DNA from: an uncultured Bacteroidales bacterium
GTDB taxonomy: Bacteria; Bacteroidota; Bacteroidia; Bacteroidales; Bacteroidaceae
Assembly (NCBI GenBank): GCA_902787555.1
Contig: CADAGO010000005.1
Coordinates: 41,793 to 105,792 of the forward strand
Length of the DNA stretch: 64,000 bases
Direction: 5' to 3'
Shown piece after piece: positions 1-7,657 of this stretch. The translations under genes were made by a program, and so were the position numbers. Positions within the stretch are counted from its first letter, which is position 1. Each line of letters starts with the position of its first letter. Below the pieces are notes generated by a model, which searched no databases, had not been told where the DNA came from, and saw only the letters and a list, made by a program, of their open reading frames with translations.

Positions 1-80
1 GTCATCGATTGTACACGAACAGGATTATCGCCGCCCATAGGTAGGCTACCTACCTGTACTTCTACTGTTTTTCTTCGCAT
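1..80 (-). CDS. ispG: 4-hydroxy-3-methylbut-2-enyl diphosphate synthase, N-terminal fragment
   Basis: Only the first 26 codons are inside the window; the gene runs off its left edge. The reading frame starts at an ATG (78-80) and gives [18 protein letters not shown] followed by NPVRVQSM, the N-terminal signature of IspG (GcpE), the [4Fe-4S] enzyme that makes HMBPP in the MEP isoprenoid pathway. An in-frame TAA lies just upstream, so no longer start is possible; family members often have about ten more residues here. The start lies inside the 3' end of purE (19-nt overlap), so the two genes are probably translated from one message. Recognition rests on this short stretch alone. Confidence 0.8.
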   Translation of the reverse strand, partial: MRRKTVEVQVGSLPMGGDNPVRVQSM

Positions 81-466
81 AACTGTAAAATCTTATGAGC
101 GAACACTGCTGCATTCTTGGCTCCGTCGATAGCCATTGTGGCTACAGGTACGCCTGGAGGCATCTGTACGATGGCCAATAAGGCATCGATGCCTTGAAGT
201 GCGCCTGATTTGATAGGCACTCCAATAACAGGCAAGGTGGTATATGCGGCAATAACTCCAGGGAGTGCTGCTGCCATTCCAGCTCCTGCAATGATGACCT
301 TTATTCCACGCTCTTTTGCTGTTTTTGCATATTCTGCAACCCCCTCTGGATTGCGGTGTGCAGACATCACATTGACCTCGAAAGGAATACTATGTTCTTC
401 GAGATAAGCTGTTGCTTTCTCCATGACTGGCATGTCAGACTGACTGCCCATGATGATTGATACCAT
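62..466 (-). CDS. purE: N5-carboxyaminoimidazole ribonucleotide mutase (PurE)
   Basis: Class I PurE, which moves the carboxyl group of N5-CAIR to C4 to form CAIR in purine synthesis. The N-terminal [13 protein letters not shown] loop (substrate phosphate binding), SAHRNPE and [16 protein letters not shown] are all present, as is [20 protein letters not shown]. At 134 residues it is about 30 shorter than the usual 160-170: the C-terminal helix that follows the AAxxA-type segment in other PurE proteins is missing, and ispG begins inside the last codons. The core active site looks whole, so it is probably functional. No promoter of the local type lies directly upstream; it is likely read from the genes before it. 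Confidence 0.9.
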   Translation of the reverse strand: MVSIIMGSQSDMPVMEKATAYLEEHSIPFEVNVMSAHRNPEGVAEYAKTAKERGIKVIIAGAGMAAALPGVIAAYTTLPVIGVPIKSGALQGIDALLAIVQMPPGVPVATMAIDGAKNAAVFAHKILQLCEEKQ

Positions 467-472
467 ATTTTT

Positions 473-575
473 ATTTACTATTTAACCATTTACTATTTAA
501 CCATTTACTATTTAACCATTTACATCTTCTCACATTCTACTCCCCTCCATGTAGGGAGGGGTACTGGGGGTGGGG
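473..575. repeat. Composite intergenic repeat: 15-bp tandem units plus GC-rich hairpin
   Basis: Three direct copies of ATTTACTATTTAACC (473-517) are followed by a segment with TCTTCTCACATTCTACTC and then a GC-rich hairpin built from CCCCTCC and GGAGGGG arms (about 540-565). The block fills the space between the PAP2-like gene stop and the purE start. Related blocks lie at 4072-4190 and 36849-36976, each time just after a minus-strand stop codon. It may end transcription, set spacing, or simply be a dispersed repeat. Confidence 0.8.
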
Positions 576-577
576 CT

Positions 578-1201
578 TTATATCCATGCAAACAGGATGA
601 ACACCATTGTGACAAAGGCACCGATGAGGAATCCAATGATGACCTGTGAGAGGGAATGCTGGCGTAGCAGCATACGACTGGACCCCATCAATCCTGCAAG
701 TAGAAGCATACAACACATAGGGACGATAGGATTGAAGTAGAACAGATAGCTAAAAGCGATGACCGTTCCGAATAATCCACCCATACCAGCCATGTGGGTA
801 CTAACTTTCCACCATATATTAACGATGGCACAGATAAGGCTGGTCACCAATGTGGCCAATATCATGCCACGCATGAACAAGGCAGTATTGAGTTGCATAA
901 ACAGCACCAGACAGGCTATATAGCTTGCGATGGTGATGAAATAAGGCATGTGACGATGCTCACGATGGCTGAGTTGCCAATGTGTCCATTTGTTGACGCG
1001 CCGGAATAAATCAATCGTGACTCGTGGAATAATGACAGTAAAGAGCAAGACAATACTGATGACGAATACCTTATAGCCAAGGGGCCACATACGGAGATAG
1101 CTGAAGATAAACAGCCACATGAATGCCCAGAAAGGTGCATAAAAGGGTGAAAATACTGCAGAATAGATCTTGGCAGCTGTAATTAAGTATTTCTGATTCA
1201 T
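578..1201 (-). CDS. PAP2-like membrane phosphatase family protein
   Basis: A 207-residue integral membrane protein with about six hydrophobic segments. Late in the sequence are KVSTHMAG and SSRMLLRQHSLSQVIIG, which resemble the PSGH-like and SRxxxxxHxxxQ/D motifs of the PAP2 superfamily (lipid phosphate phosphatases); REHRHMPYF may stand for the first motif. The usual KxxxxxxRP signature is not clear and the last Asp is Gln, so catalysis is uncertain. The start ATG overlaps the rpoN stop as ATGA, which implies coupled translation. Possible roles are lipid A or undecaprenyl/phosphatidylglycerol phosphate dephosphorylation, but this is inference. Confidence 0.6.
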   Translation of the reverse strand: MNQKYLITAAKIYSAVFSPFYAPFWAFMWLFIFSYLRMWPLGYKVFVISIVLLFTVIIPRVTIDLFRRVNKWTHWQLSHREHRHMPYFITIASYIACLVLFMQLNTALFMRGMILATLVTSLICAIVNIWWKVSTHMAGMGGLFGTVIAFSYLFYFNPIVPMCCMLLLAGLMGSSRMLLRQHSLSQVIIGFLIGAFVTMVFILFAWI

Positions 1202-2679
1202 ACCCTCCTCCTTTCCGATGTGGAGAGAATACCCATTTCACTCCTGTATTTGGCAACTGTTCTTCGACTGATATTATGACCCTCTGCAAGGAGTTTTTCC
1301 ACAATCTTCTGGTCAGGAACAGGTTTTGACTTGTCTTCTTGTTCGATTATCTCCCGAATGCGTTCCTTGATGGTTTTGTGTTCTAATGTTTCACCATCAG
1401 CATTGGTACGCGTTCGCAAGAAGAAAAAGTCGAGGGCATACAATTGTCCGTCAATCAGTACATATTTTCCCTTTTTGACACGCGAAACAGTCGAAATGTC
1501 TTGCCCCGTCAGCTGTGCTACATCTACCAGTCGCATGGGACGTAAGAGCGATTCGTCCTGTGTCAGGATAAAATCCTTTTGCAGTTTCACAATCGCTTTC
1601 ATGGTAATGTAGAGCGTCTTCTGGCGTTGCTTGATTGCTTCGATGAACATCTTTGCTCCTTCTACCTTCTGGCGCGTGTATTCGAATGCTTCCTGCTGTG
1701 CATGCGTCATCTTATCGGCATGCTTCTGGTAATTCAGAAGCTGATTCTCATAGTTGGGTGATATTCGCAGTTCTGGCACTTCTCCATGATTGAGTTCCAC
1801 GCTGATAGTCCCATCGGGTGTTGTTTCGATGATGAAATCGGGGTCGATTGTTTGTACCCGTTCGTCTGCTGATTCGCTAAGTGCTAATCCAGGACGTGGA
1901 TTCAATTTCCTGATACCTTCCATTGCCCTGGCTACTTGTTCGTGTGATGCTTGCGTGAGATGGACGAGTTGTTCGGTGTTTTGGTGTTGCAACACGTCAA
2001 AATGGTTTTGGATGATGTCACGTTCCAACTGCAGTCGTGCCTTGCGAACAGCATCAGTACAGTTTTCCAATTTGCGATCCAACTGAATGGTCAGACACTC
2101 TTGAAGGTTGCGTGCACCAATACCGGCAGGTTCGAACTGCTGCAATATCTTCATTGCTTCTTCTACTTCTGCCAAATCAGCATCAATATTAAATTGGAAG
2201 AGCAGGTCGTCAGCAATGCTGCTTAAAGGTCGGTCGATGAATCCGCGATCGTCCAATGTGCCAATCAAATACTCAATCAGTTCCTGTTGCTTAGGAGTGA
2301 TATTGAAGTCATAGACTTGGCGCTTCAAGTCTTCGATAAACGACTTGGTGTCGCCTATTGGCATTGTTTCTTCGTAGTTGCGACCTGACGTTGGGGTGTA
2401 GACGGGAATATCATCCTCGCTATAGGAGAAGTCTTCCGAGTTGTCGTCTGAATCCATCTGTTGGATGCCTTCATCGGTAACATCACCTTCTTCGTTTCTG
2501 TCGCCTTCGTCGTCGTGTCCCTCTTCTAATGCCACATTGTCGTACCCCTCTGTTTTTACTCTGTCTTCCAATTCCACAATCGACAGTTCTACTAAGCGTG
2601 CAGTCAACAACTGCTGAGGAGTCAGTTTTTGCAACTGTCTCTCCACCTGCTCTTGTATTGTGAACTGTCCTTGTGGCAT
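1198..2679 (-). CDS. rpoN: RNA polymerase sigma-54 factor
   Basis: Sigma-54, which directs RNA polymerase to -24/-12 promoters and needs an AAA+ activator. Region I is visible at the start (Gln/Leu-rich, QEQVERQLQKLTPQQLL), then an acidic region II (about residues 45-100), the core-binding domain, the helix-turn-helix (VDVAQLTGQDISTVSRVKKG) and the RpoN box RRTVAKYR near the C-terminus. The chosen ATG (2677-2679) gives 493 residues; a longer frame reaches 2730 but would overlap the upstream peptidase and add residues unlike the family. Gap to the upstream gene is 4 nt and the downstream gene overlaps by 4 nt, so it sits in an operon. No activator gene is present in the window. Confidence 0.95.
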   Translation of the reverse strand: MPQGQFTIQEQVERQLQKLTPQQLLTARLVELSIVELEDRVKTEGYDNVALEEGHDDEGDRNEEGDVTDEGIQQMDSDDNSEDFSYSEDDIPVYTPTSGRNYEETMPIGDTKSFIEDLKRQVYDFNITPKQQELIEYLIGTLDDRGFIDRPLSSIADDLLFQFNIDADLAEVEEAMKILQQFEPAGIGARNLQECLTIQLDRKLENCTDAVRKARLQLERDIIQNHFDVLQHQNTEQLVHLTQASHEQVARAMEGIRKLNPRPGLALSESADERVQTIDPDFIIETTPDGTISVELNHGEVPELRISPNYENQLLNYQKHADKMTHAQQEAFEYTRQKVEGAKMFIEAIKQRQKTLYITMKAIVKLQKDFILTQDESLLRPMRLVDVAQLTGQDISTVSRVKKGKYVLIDGQLYALDFFFLRTRTNADGETLEHKTIKERIREIIEQEDKSKPVPDQKIVEKLLAEGHNISRRTVAKYRSEMGILSTSERRRV

Positions 2680-2683
2680 AGTA

Positions 2684-3409
2684 TTATCGACGGTTGAGTA
2701 ACAACAGAATATAATAGAATAAGGTGGCAAGCGAACTCAATGCGGCTACTACATAAGTATATGCAGCAGAGCGAAGAGCGCTGACAGCATTGTCGTGGGT
2801 TGCCGCATCAGTCAGGCCTCTTGAGTCTAACCATTTGACAGCACGTCGGCTTGCATCTATTTCAACTGGCAGAGTGACCAGCGAGAAGATGGTGGTAAGG
2901 GCATAGAGTGCTACGCCAATCGCCAACACATAAGGATTGCCAGTATAGCTAAGGAGCAGCATTCCACCCAGTAATACCCAAGACATCCAGTTAGATGCGA
3001 TGCTGACGACAGGCACCAACTTAGAACGCAGGGTAAGCGGCCCGTAAGCCATCGCATGTTGGACAGCATGTCCACATTCATGTGCTGCTACAGCTGCTGC
3101 CATGATGCTATTGCTCTCATATACCCCTTCGCTGAGGTTCAGCGTTTTGTTGATGGGGTTATAATGGTCGGTCAACTGACCTGCCACGCTTTGCACTGTT
3201 ACATCCGTGATTCCGAAGTCATGCAGCATCAATTCGGCAGTCTCTCGGCCTGTCAGACCTTTGAATGAGCGGATTTGTGAGTATTTCTTGAATTTGCTCT
3301 TCAGGTTCCATTGTACAAGCCAACTTGCTAATGCAATTCCAAGGAAGAGAATCCAATAGAGTGCATTTGCGGAAATACCTGTGTTGCCTACAAAATAATT
3401 TGGGTCCAT
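2684..3409 (-). CDS. Zinc metallopeptidase, membrane-bound (YugP-like, Zn_peptidase_2 family)
   Basis: A 241-residue protein with an N-terminal membrane segment (about residues 12-33), a zinc-binding HECGHAVQH motif in the middle, and three to four hydrophobic segments in the C-terminal half. This pattern is that of the neutral zinc metallopeptidase family named after Bacillus YugP, whose substrates are largely unknown. Asp/Glu in the later VEIDASRRAVKWL segment is likely the third metal ligand region. It lies between a small acidic protein gene (1-nt gap) and rpoN (4-nt gap), so is co-transcribed with both. Confidence 0.85.
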   Translation of the reverse strand: MDPNYFVGNTGISANALYWILFLGIALASWLVQWNLKSKFKKYSQIRSFKGLTGRETAELMLHDFGITDVTVQSVAGQLTDHYNPINKTLNLSEGVYESNSIMAAAVAAHECGHAVQHAMAYGPLTLRSKLVPVVSIASNWMSWVLLGGMLLLSYTGNPYVLAIGVALYALTTIFSLVTLPVEIDASRRAVKWLDSRGLTDAATHDNAVSALRSAAYTYVVAALSSLATLFYYILLLLNRR

Positions 3410-3410
3410 A

Positions 3411-3728
3411 TCAGTTATCCAATGATTCGTTGTAATCCAATTCTGCCTGAACTACAAAGAAGACATCTTCGGCCTTGTAGTCACCTACCTTGTCTTTCTT
3501 TGCCTGTTCCACGAGGTGCTTTGCCACTTCCTCCACATCAATATCCACATACCCCTCTTCATCGGCTTCAGCATTTGAGAAGTATTCGAGCATCAAGTCG
3601 ATGAGATAATAGATGTCGTCTTCAGTGAACTTGTCTTTCAAGTCCTGAGGCAATTCGTTGAGGATGTATGCCACTTCCTGAGCATCCTCCTCAGCCGCTT
3701 TCATCAGTTCGTCATCAATTTTATTCAT
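3411..3728 (-). CDS. Conserved small acidic protein of unknown function
   Basis: A 105-residue protein, strongly acidic, with no cysteine, no signal peptide and no membrane segment, predicted to be helical and cytosolic. I do not recognise a named domain. It sits between trxA (29-nt gap) and the zinc peptidase gene (1-nt gap), in what seems to be one operon, so it is very likely expressed. The sequence is of ordinary composition for the neighbourhood, with a clear ATG and a long open frame for its size, so it is unlikely to be a chance ORF. Confidence 0.75.
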   Translation of the reverse strand: MNKIDDELMKAAEEDAQEVAYILNELPQDLKDKFTEDDIYYLIDLMLEYFSNAEADEEGYVDIDVEEVAKHLVEQAKKDKVGDYKAEDVFFVVQAELDYNESLDN

Positions 3729-3757
3729 AGCCTTAACCTTTATCGTTAACCGCTGAG

Positions 3758-4066
3758 CTACAATAACGCAGTCAGTTTGTTTTCGAGTTCGCTCTTAGGA
3801 CAAGCACCGACTTGTTTGTCGACCACATTGCCGTTCTTGATAAACAGAACAGTAGGGATGTTGCGGATTCCGAACTGTGTTGCCAGTTCGTCTTCATCCT
3901 CAACATTTACTTTGCCGATGATGGCTTTGCCTTCATATTCGGCTGCTAGTTCTTCGATCAGTGGAGCAATCTTTTTGCAAGGTCCACACCATGTTGCCCA
4001 AAAGTCAAGCACTACAGGCTTGTCTTGAGCGATAATTTCGTTAAAATTCTGTGATGTAATTTCCAT
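3758..4066 (-). CDS. trxA: Thioredoxin
   Basis: A 102-residue single-domain thioredoxin with the catalytic FWATWCGPCKKIAPL motif (Cys near 31 and 34) and the cis-proline loop RNIPTVLFI. No signal peptide, so it acts in the cytosol as a general disulfide reductant for enzymes such as ribonucleotide reductase and peroxiredoxins. Length is typical. It is the first gene of the minus-strand run that ends with ispG; no TAnnTTTG promoter is clear in the 124 bp upstream, which is filled by a repeat. Confidence 0.97.
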   Translation of the reverse strand: MEITSQNFNEIIAQDKPVVLDFWATWCGPCKKIAPLIEELAAEYEGKAIIGKVNVEDEDELATQFGIRNIPTVLFIKNGNVVDKQVGACPKSELENKLTALL

Positions 4067-4071
4067 AATCT

Positions 4072-4190
4072 TATTTACTATTTAATCATTTATTTACCAT
4101 TTACTATTGATATTTATTGTTCTATTTACTATTTGACTATTTATTGTAACTACTCCCCTCCATAGAGGGAGGGGTAAGGGGGTGGGTCTT
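4072..4190. repeat. Composite intergenic repeat, second copy (diverged tandem part plus hairpin)
   Basis: AT-rich diverged units of ATTTACTATTTNACC type are followed by the GC-rich segment ACTCCCCTCCATAGAGGGAG and GGGGTAAGGGGGTGGGTC, which can fold as a CCCTCC/GGAGGG hairpin. It fills the gap between the arabinofuranosidase stop codon and trxA. Its GC-rich part is nearly the same as those at 541-575 and 36924-36985. Confidence 0.75.
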
Positions 4191-7100
4191 TTATTTTACT
4201 AATATTTTTTCTCCATTTACTACATTGATTCCTTTTTGTGCGCTAGCGAGTCGATAGCCGTTGAGGCTATATACGCCACTTTTCTCAAAGGGATTCATCG
4301 ATAGTCCGCGGATGCCAGTAGGCATTTCCATTGCTGAGTTGAACCCAATGAATTTGATGACTGATGTGCCGGTAGTCGATGTCAGTCCGAAGATGGTGTT
4401 ACCCTGACTGAATGTATACGACTGTCCTTGACATTTGTCGTCGAGGCCGCTCGCAGTAATGTCCCAGTATAGCATCACATCGCCTCCTGTGAGGGTCTGT
4501 ACTCGTGTTGGTTTCACACTTGAGCCGTGATTGGTACCATTGAACCACCATAGGAAAGCCGACCCATCCGATGTACTAATGTTCGATGCACGGATTATGA
4601 AGTACTTATCGTTAGTATTGATGGTGTACTTGTCTGTGCCGAAACTTAGGCAAACGTTATTGTTGCCCGAGGCTTTCACGGTGATGGTATTGGCTGTCTT
4701 GTTTACAGAGATGTTGTTTTGTGCCACTCGGCTTCCATCACCTGTCTTTGCCCACTCGTCTGCCACGAATGAGTAGTTTGTGGCATATTGCTTGCTATAG
4801 TCCTTCAATAGTCGCAGATAGTAGAGACCAGGACAAGGTGTACTTCCGCTTGCAACAATCTTAAAGGTAAGCTGGGACTTCACCGTTCCGTCGGCATTCT
4901 TCAGCAGTTTGTCAGGAATCGGGAACTCATAGTTAAAGAACCCGTTGGTGGCTGTAGCGAACGACGACGGTACTTTATAGTCAGCAATCTTTGTGCCATC
5001 AATATAGATAGCTGCCACTCTGTCCTTATCGGCAGTTGTAAACCGGCACATCACGCTCAGATCCCTGTCAATTTGGTCTTTGTTGGCCAGCACATACTGT
5101 ATATATCCACCCTTCTGCACATCACGATAGATTTCTCCATTATAGCTACCGTAGGATGAGTTGGATGAGTACTGTGCCTGATGCCCTACTTCGCTTTGCT
5201 GTTCTCCTGTTCCCACATAGTCGATGGTACGTGCCAAAAATGCTAAGTTCTTGGCTTCTTCGGCTGCCAACGAACTCTCAGCAAATTGCTTGGCTGTTTG
5301 CTGGTACCAATAAATCATGTAGCGCGAGTGATGGGTCGAGAAGAAAGGTTCGAGGGTCAGCGTGCGCCATTCTGTTTGGGTATCGCTGCGTGAAACGTCG
5401 AACGAGAACTTCAAGTCACCAGTTTTTGTCACTCGATCCAACACGGTGTTGCGTTCGCATATCAGCAATGGTGATGATACAATCGACATTGAATTGGCCA
5501 TACTGCCTGGTGCATGATCCATTCGCCCCTCGCCTGCATATTCGTTCTTCAGGTCTGAGCTTGATGTCTTGGCTGCCAGAAGGATTGGACCATACTTCAA
5601 GGCGATATACTCTTTTAGGAGCGGACATTGCTCGATGCGGAGATCCATCGGGAGGGCAATTTCGATTACATCGCCTTTCTTCCAGGCGCGTGTAATCCTT
5701 ACATAGCTGGCTGTTCCCTTTGCGATAGTAATGTCTTCAGTCTCACCATTTACCTTTATGCTATAGTCGCTGCCTGCCCATGCTGGATGTCGGATAGCGA
5801 GGGTATATTCACCAGCCTTGTCGATTGTCAGTTTTGTACCTTCCTCATAAGGATATTTGGTAGTTTGCGTCAAAGCATACACATCGTCTTGCAGCTTGCT
5901 GGGTGTAAAGAGATTGACGTATAGCGTCTTCTGCCTGTCATCGTGTGTATATATGAAGTGTCCGTATTTACTGTGGTTTTCCATACCTGTACCCACACAG
6001 CACCACATACCTTTGTTTACTTGCGAGTAAATCTTATAGCCCTGAGGACGGAGTGTAGTAAAATAGACATATCCACCCGTCTGAGGATCCTGGGTTGAAA
6101 GGATGTGGTTGTACATCGCATTTTCGTAGAAGTCGGTATAGCGAGCCGTGTGTGTGTCGTCGAAGAGGTCTTCAGTCAACTTCATCATGTTGTTTGTGTT
6201 ACAGGTCTCAGGCCCGTTCAGATTGCTCACGTAGCGCTCTCCGTTTCCTTGATTCAGGAAGTGTTCGTCCACTGAGTTGCCACCAATGCAGACCGTTCGG
6301 TTGCTGACCACATCCTGCCAGAAATTTCTTGCAGCCGTCTTATAGGAGGTGGCCGAAGCATCGAGTTGGGCGATACGCTCAAATCCTATATACTTAGGAA
6401 CCTGGGTGTTGGCGTGACGGTTGTTCAGGAATGTTGTGTTGAGCGACTGCATGCCATTCACCATCTCTGCATGACTGTATTTCTTGGCTGCAGTGAGGTA
6501 TTTCTTGTCACCAAACAGTTTGTATGCATCGGCGATTGTTTCGTTCATACCTCCGTGCTCGTTTCCCAGCACGTTCTGCATATCACTTTCTGATAGTTTC
6601 GATACTACATTCACACTCCAGTCGCACAGCTTGCGGAACATTTCCTTCGCCTGCTCGCTGTGGGCATAGATATAGGCATCTCTCAATCCTGCCAACACTT
6701 TATGCTGGCAATAGAAAGGTACCCAGCCGCCATATTGCTTGTAGGGACTGATGTTGTTTGCATACATTGCTGTCCATATCTGTGTGATAGGCTGCCCGCC
6801 GATGAAACCTTCCATACCAGACGTATTGCCGTTGTAGGCATCCTGACAGTCTTTCATGATATTCAGGCAGTAGTCAAGACGCTGCTTCAGTTGGTTCACC
6901 AATGTCTTTTGTGAATCATCACCCTGTAGAGAAGCATACGACAGCGCCAAAGCACTGATATAATGTCCACCCACATGTCCTTCGAGCGACCATCCTGAGT
7001 CGCCCCAGTTGCGGAATGTGGGATGTTTCGAAAGCCAGTTGTAGTACTTGCTCTTCGTATCAGTGGTCTTAGCCAACCCTGCTTCACGCACAAACGGAGT

Positions 7101-7295
7101 CATCAGTCGGTCTGCGTCATATTGCAAAAGGGTCTTAGAGTTAGTAATCAAAGCAGTACGGAAAGGCCCGTCGGTTAGTGTCACCTGTTCCAGGTCGAAA
7201 TGCTGTGGATAGAGTTCGCTCTGAGCAGTCACATGCATAGCGCCTGTCAGCAACATAGCCATTCCTATCAAAAGTAGTTTCTTATACGCATTCAT
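4191..7295 (-). CDS. Secreted beta-L-arabinofuranosidase (GH127/GH146 family) with C-terminal sorting-like tail
   Basis: A 1034-residue secreted enzyme. A signal peptide ends near residue 24 (hydrophobic LLLIGMAMLLTGAM, then VTAQ). The catalytic (alpha/alpha)6 domain of the DUF1680 type follows (about 33-600). The metal/catalytic residues of the family are visible: GPETCNT (Glu363, Cys365) and MWCCVGTGMENHSK (Cys432, Cys433), which match the Glu-x-Cys and Cys-Cys ligands known for GH127 enzymes. The C-terminal 400 residues hold beta-rich accessory modules. The last residues (GVYSLNGYRL, then KGINVVNGEKILVK) match tails of two other secreted proteins in this window and may be a T9SS signal. 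It removes terminal L-arabinofuranose from plant glycans; GH127 versus GH146 cannot be settled by eye. It has its own promoter. Confidence 0.88.
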   Translation of the reverse strand: MNAYKKLLLIGMAMLLTGAMHVTAQSELYPQHFDLEQVTLTDGPFRTALITNSKTLLQYDADRLMTPFVREAGLAKTTDTKSKYYNWLSKHPTFRNWGDSGWSLEGHVGGHYISALALSYASLQGDDSQKTLVNQLKQRLDYCLNIMKDCQDAYNGNTSGMEGFIGGQPITQIWTAMYANNISPYKQYGGWVPFYCQHKVLAGLRDAYIYAHSEQAKEMFRKLCDWSVNVVSKLSESDMQNVLGNEHGGMNETIADAYKLFGDKKYLTAAKKYSHAEMVNGMQSLNTTFLNNRHANTQVPKYIGFERIAQLDASATSYKTAARNFWQDVVSNRTVCIGGNSVDEHFLNQGNGERYVSNLNGPETCNTNNMMKLTEDLFDDTHTARYTDFYENAMYNHILSTQDPQTGGYVYFTTLRPQGYKIYSQVNKGMWCCVGTGMENHSKYGHFIYTHDDRQKTLYVNLFTPSKLQDDVYALTQTTKYPYEEGTKLTIDKAGEYTLAIRHPAWAGSDYSIKVNGETEDITIAKGTASYVRITRAWKKGDVIEIALPMDLRIEQCPLLKEYIALKYGPILLAAKTSSSDLKNEYAGEGRMDHAPGSMANSMSIVSSPLLICERNTVLDRVTKTGDLKFSFDVSRSDTQTEWRTLTLEPFFSTHHSRYMIYWYQQTAKQFAESSLAAEEAKNLAFLARTIDYVGTGEQQSEVGHQAQYSSNSSYGSYNGEIYRDVQKGGYIQYVLANKDQIDRDLSVMCRFTTADKDRVAAIYIDGTKIADYKVPSSFATATNGFFNYEFPIPDKLLKNADGTVKSQLTFKIVASGSTPCPGLYYLRLLKDYSKQYATNYSFVADEWAKTGDGSRVAQNNISVNKTANTITVKASGNNNVCLSFGTDKYTINTNDKYFIIRASNISTSDGSAFLWWFNGTNHGSSVKPTRVQTLTGGDVMLYWDITASGLDDKCQGQSYTFSQGNTIFGLTSTTGTSVIKFIGFNSAMEMPTGIRGLSMNPFEKSGVYSLNGYRLASAQKGINVVNGEKILVK

Positions 7296-7326
7296 AGCCT
7301 AAAAATTAATGATGTAGAATTCTCTG

Positions 7327-7356
7327 CAAAGATACAAATAATTTAGCGTTTGGCAA
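7327..7356 (-). promoter_or_regulatory. Promoter of the arabinofuranosidase gene
   Basis: On the minus strand a -7 box TATCTTTG (7334 down to 7327) lies 19 nt after a TTG (7356-7354), the Bacteroidetes housekeeping promoter form. Predicted transcription start is near 7320, about 25 nt before the ATG. Confidence 0.75.
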
Positions 7357-7566
7357 TTAGTGATTCGTGTTTTTCAATCTTCAATCCTCAATTTTCAATC
7401 TTCAATCTTCTTTTTTCAATTTCAGCAGCATTTTTAATATCGAACGCAAGGGTTAAGGCAACAGGCAGGCATTCAATCTATGGTAAGGTAAAGATAGATG
7501 CCATTCATCTTTTTTCTATGACAATACCGCTTTTGAGGGTCGGAAACCTGACAAATAGCGATTGAG

Positions 7567-7637
7567 TACCGAGCACCTACCGAGCACTTACCGAGCACCT
7601 ACCGAGCACCTACCGAGCACCTACCGAGCACCTACCG
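7567..7637. repeat. Tandem repeat, 11-bp unit, six copies plus a partial
   Basis: TACCGAGCACC is repeated six times from 7567 to 7632 (copy 2 has a final T), followed by a partial TACCG. The array lies in the 360-bp gap between the ABC ATPase stop codon and the arabinofuranosidase promoter. The unit length of 11 bp and near-identity of copies suggest recent slippage, so copy number may vary among strains. Confidence 0.95.
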
Positions 7638-7648
7638 CTTTGGTAGGT
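7630..7648 (-). terminator. Hairpin at the end of the 11-bp array, possible transcription stop
   Basis: ACCTACC pairs perfectly with GGTAGGT across a 5-nt loop. On the minus strand it follows the ABC ATPase stop codon by about 10 nt, but no T-run follows; the 11-bp array does. It is a weak terminator candidate. Confidence 0.35.
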
Positions 7649-7657
7649 TCATATTCA

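Noticed and set aside
5156-5695. A 179-codon plus-strand frame opposite the arabinofuranosidase
   Set aside because: It is the mirror of a strongly supported GH127/146 catalytic domain, and its protein has low-quality, Arg/Ser-rich sequence.
7567-7637. CRISPR array
   Set aside because: Units of 11 bp follow each other directly with no spacers and there are no cas genes.
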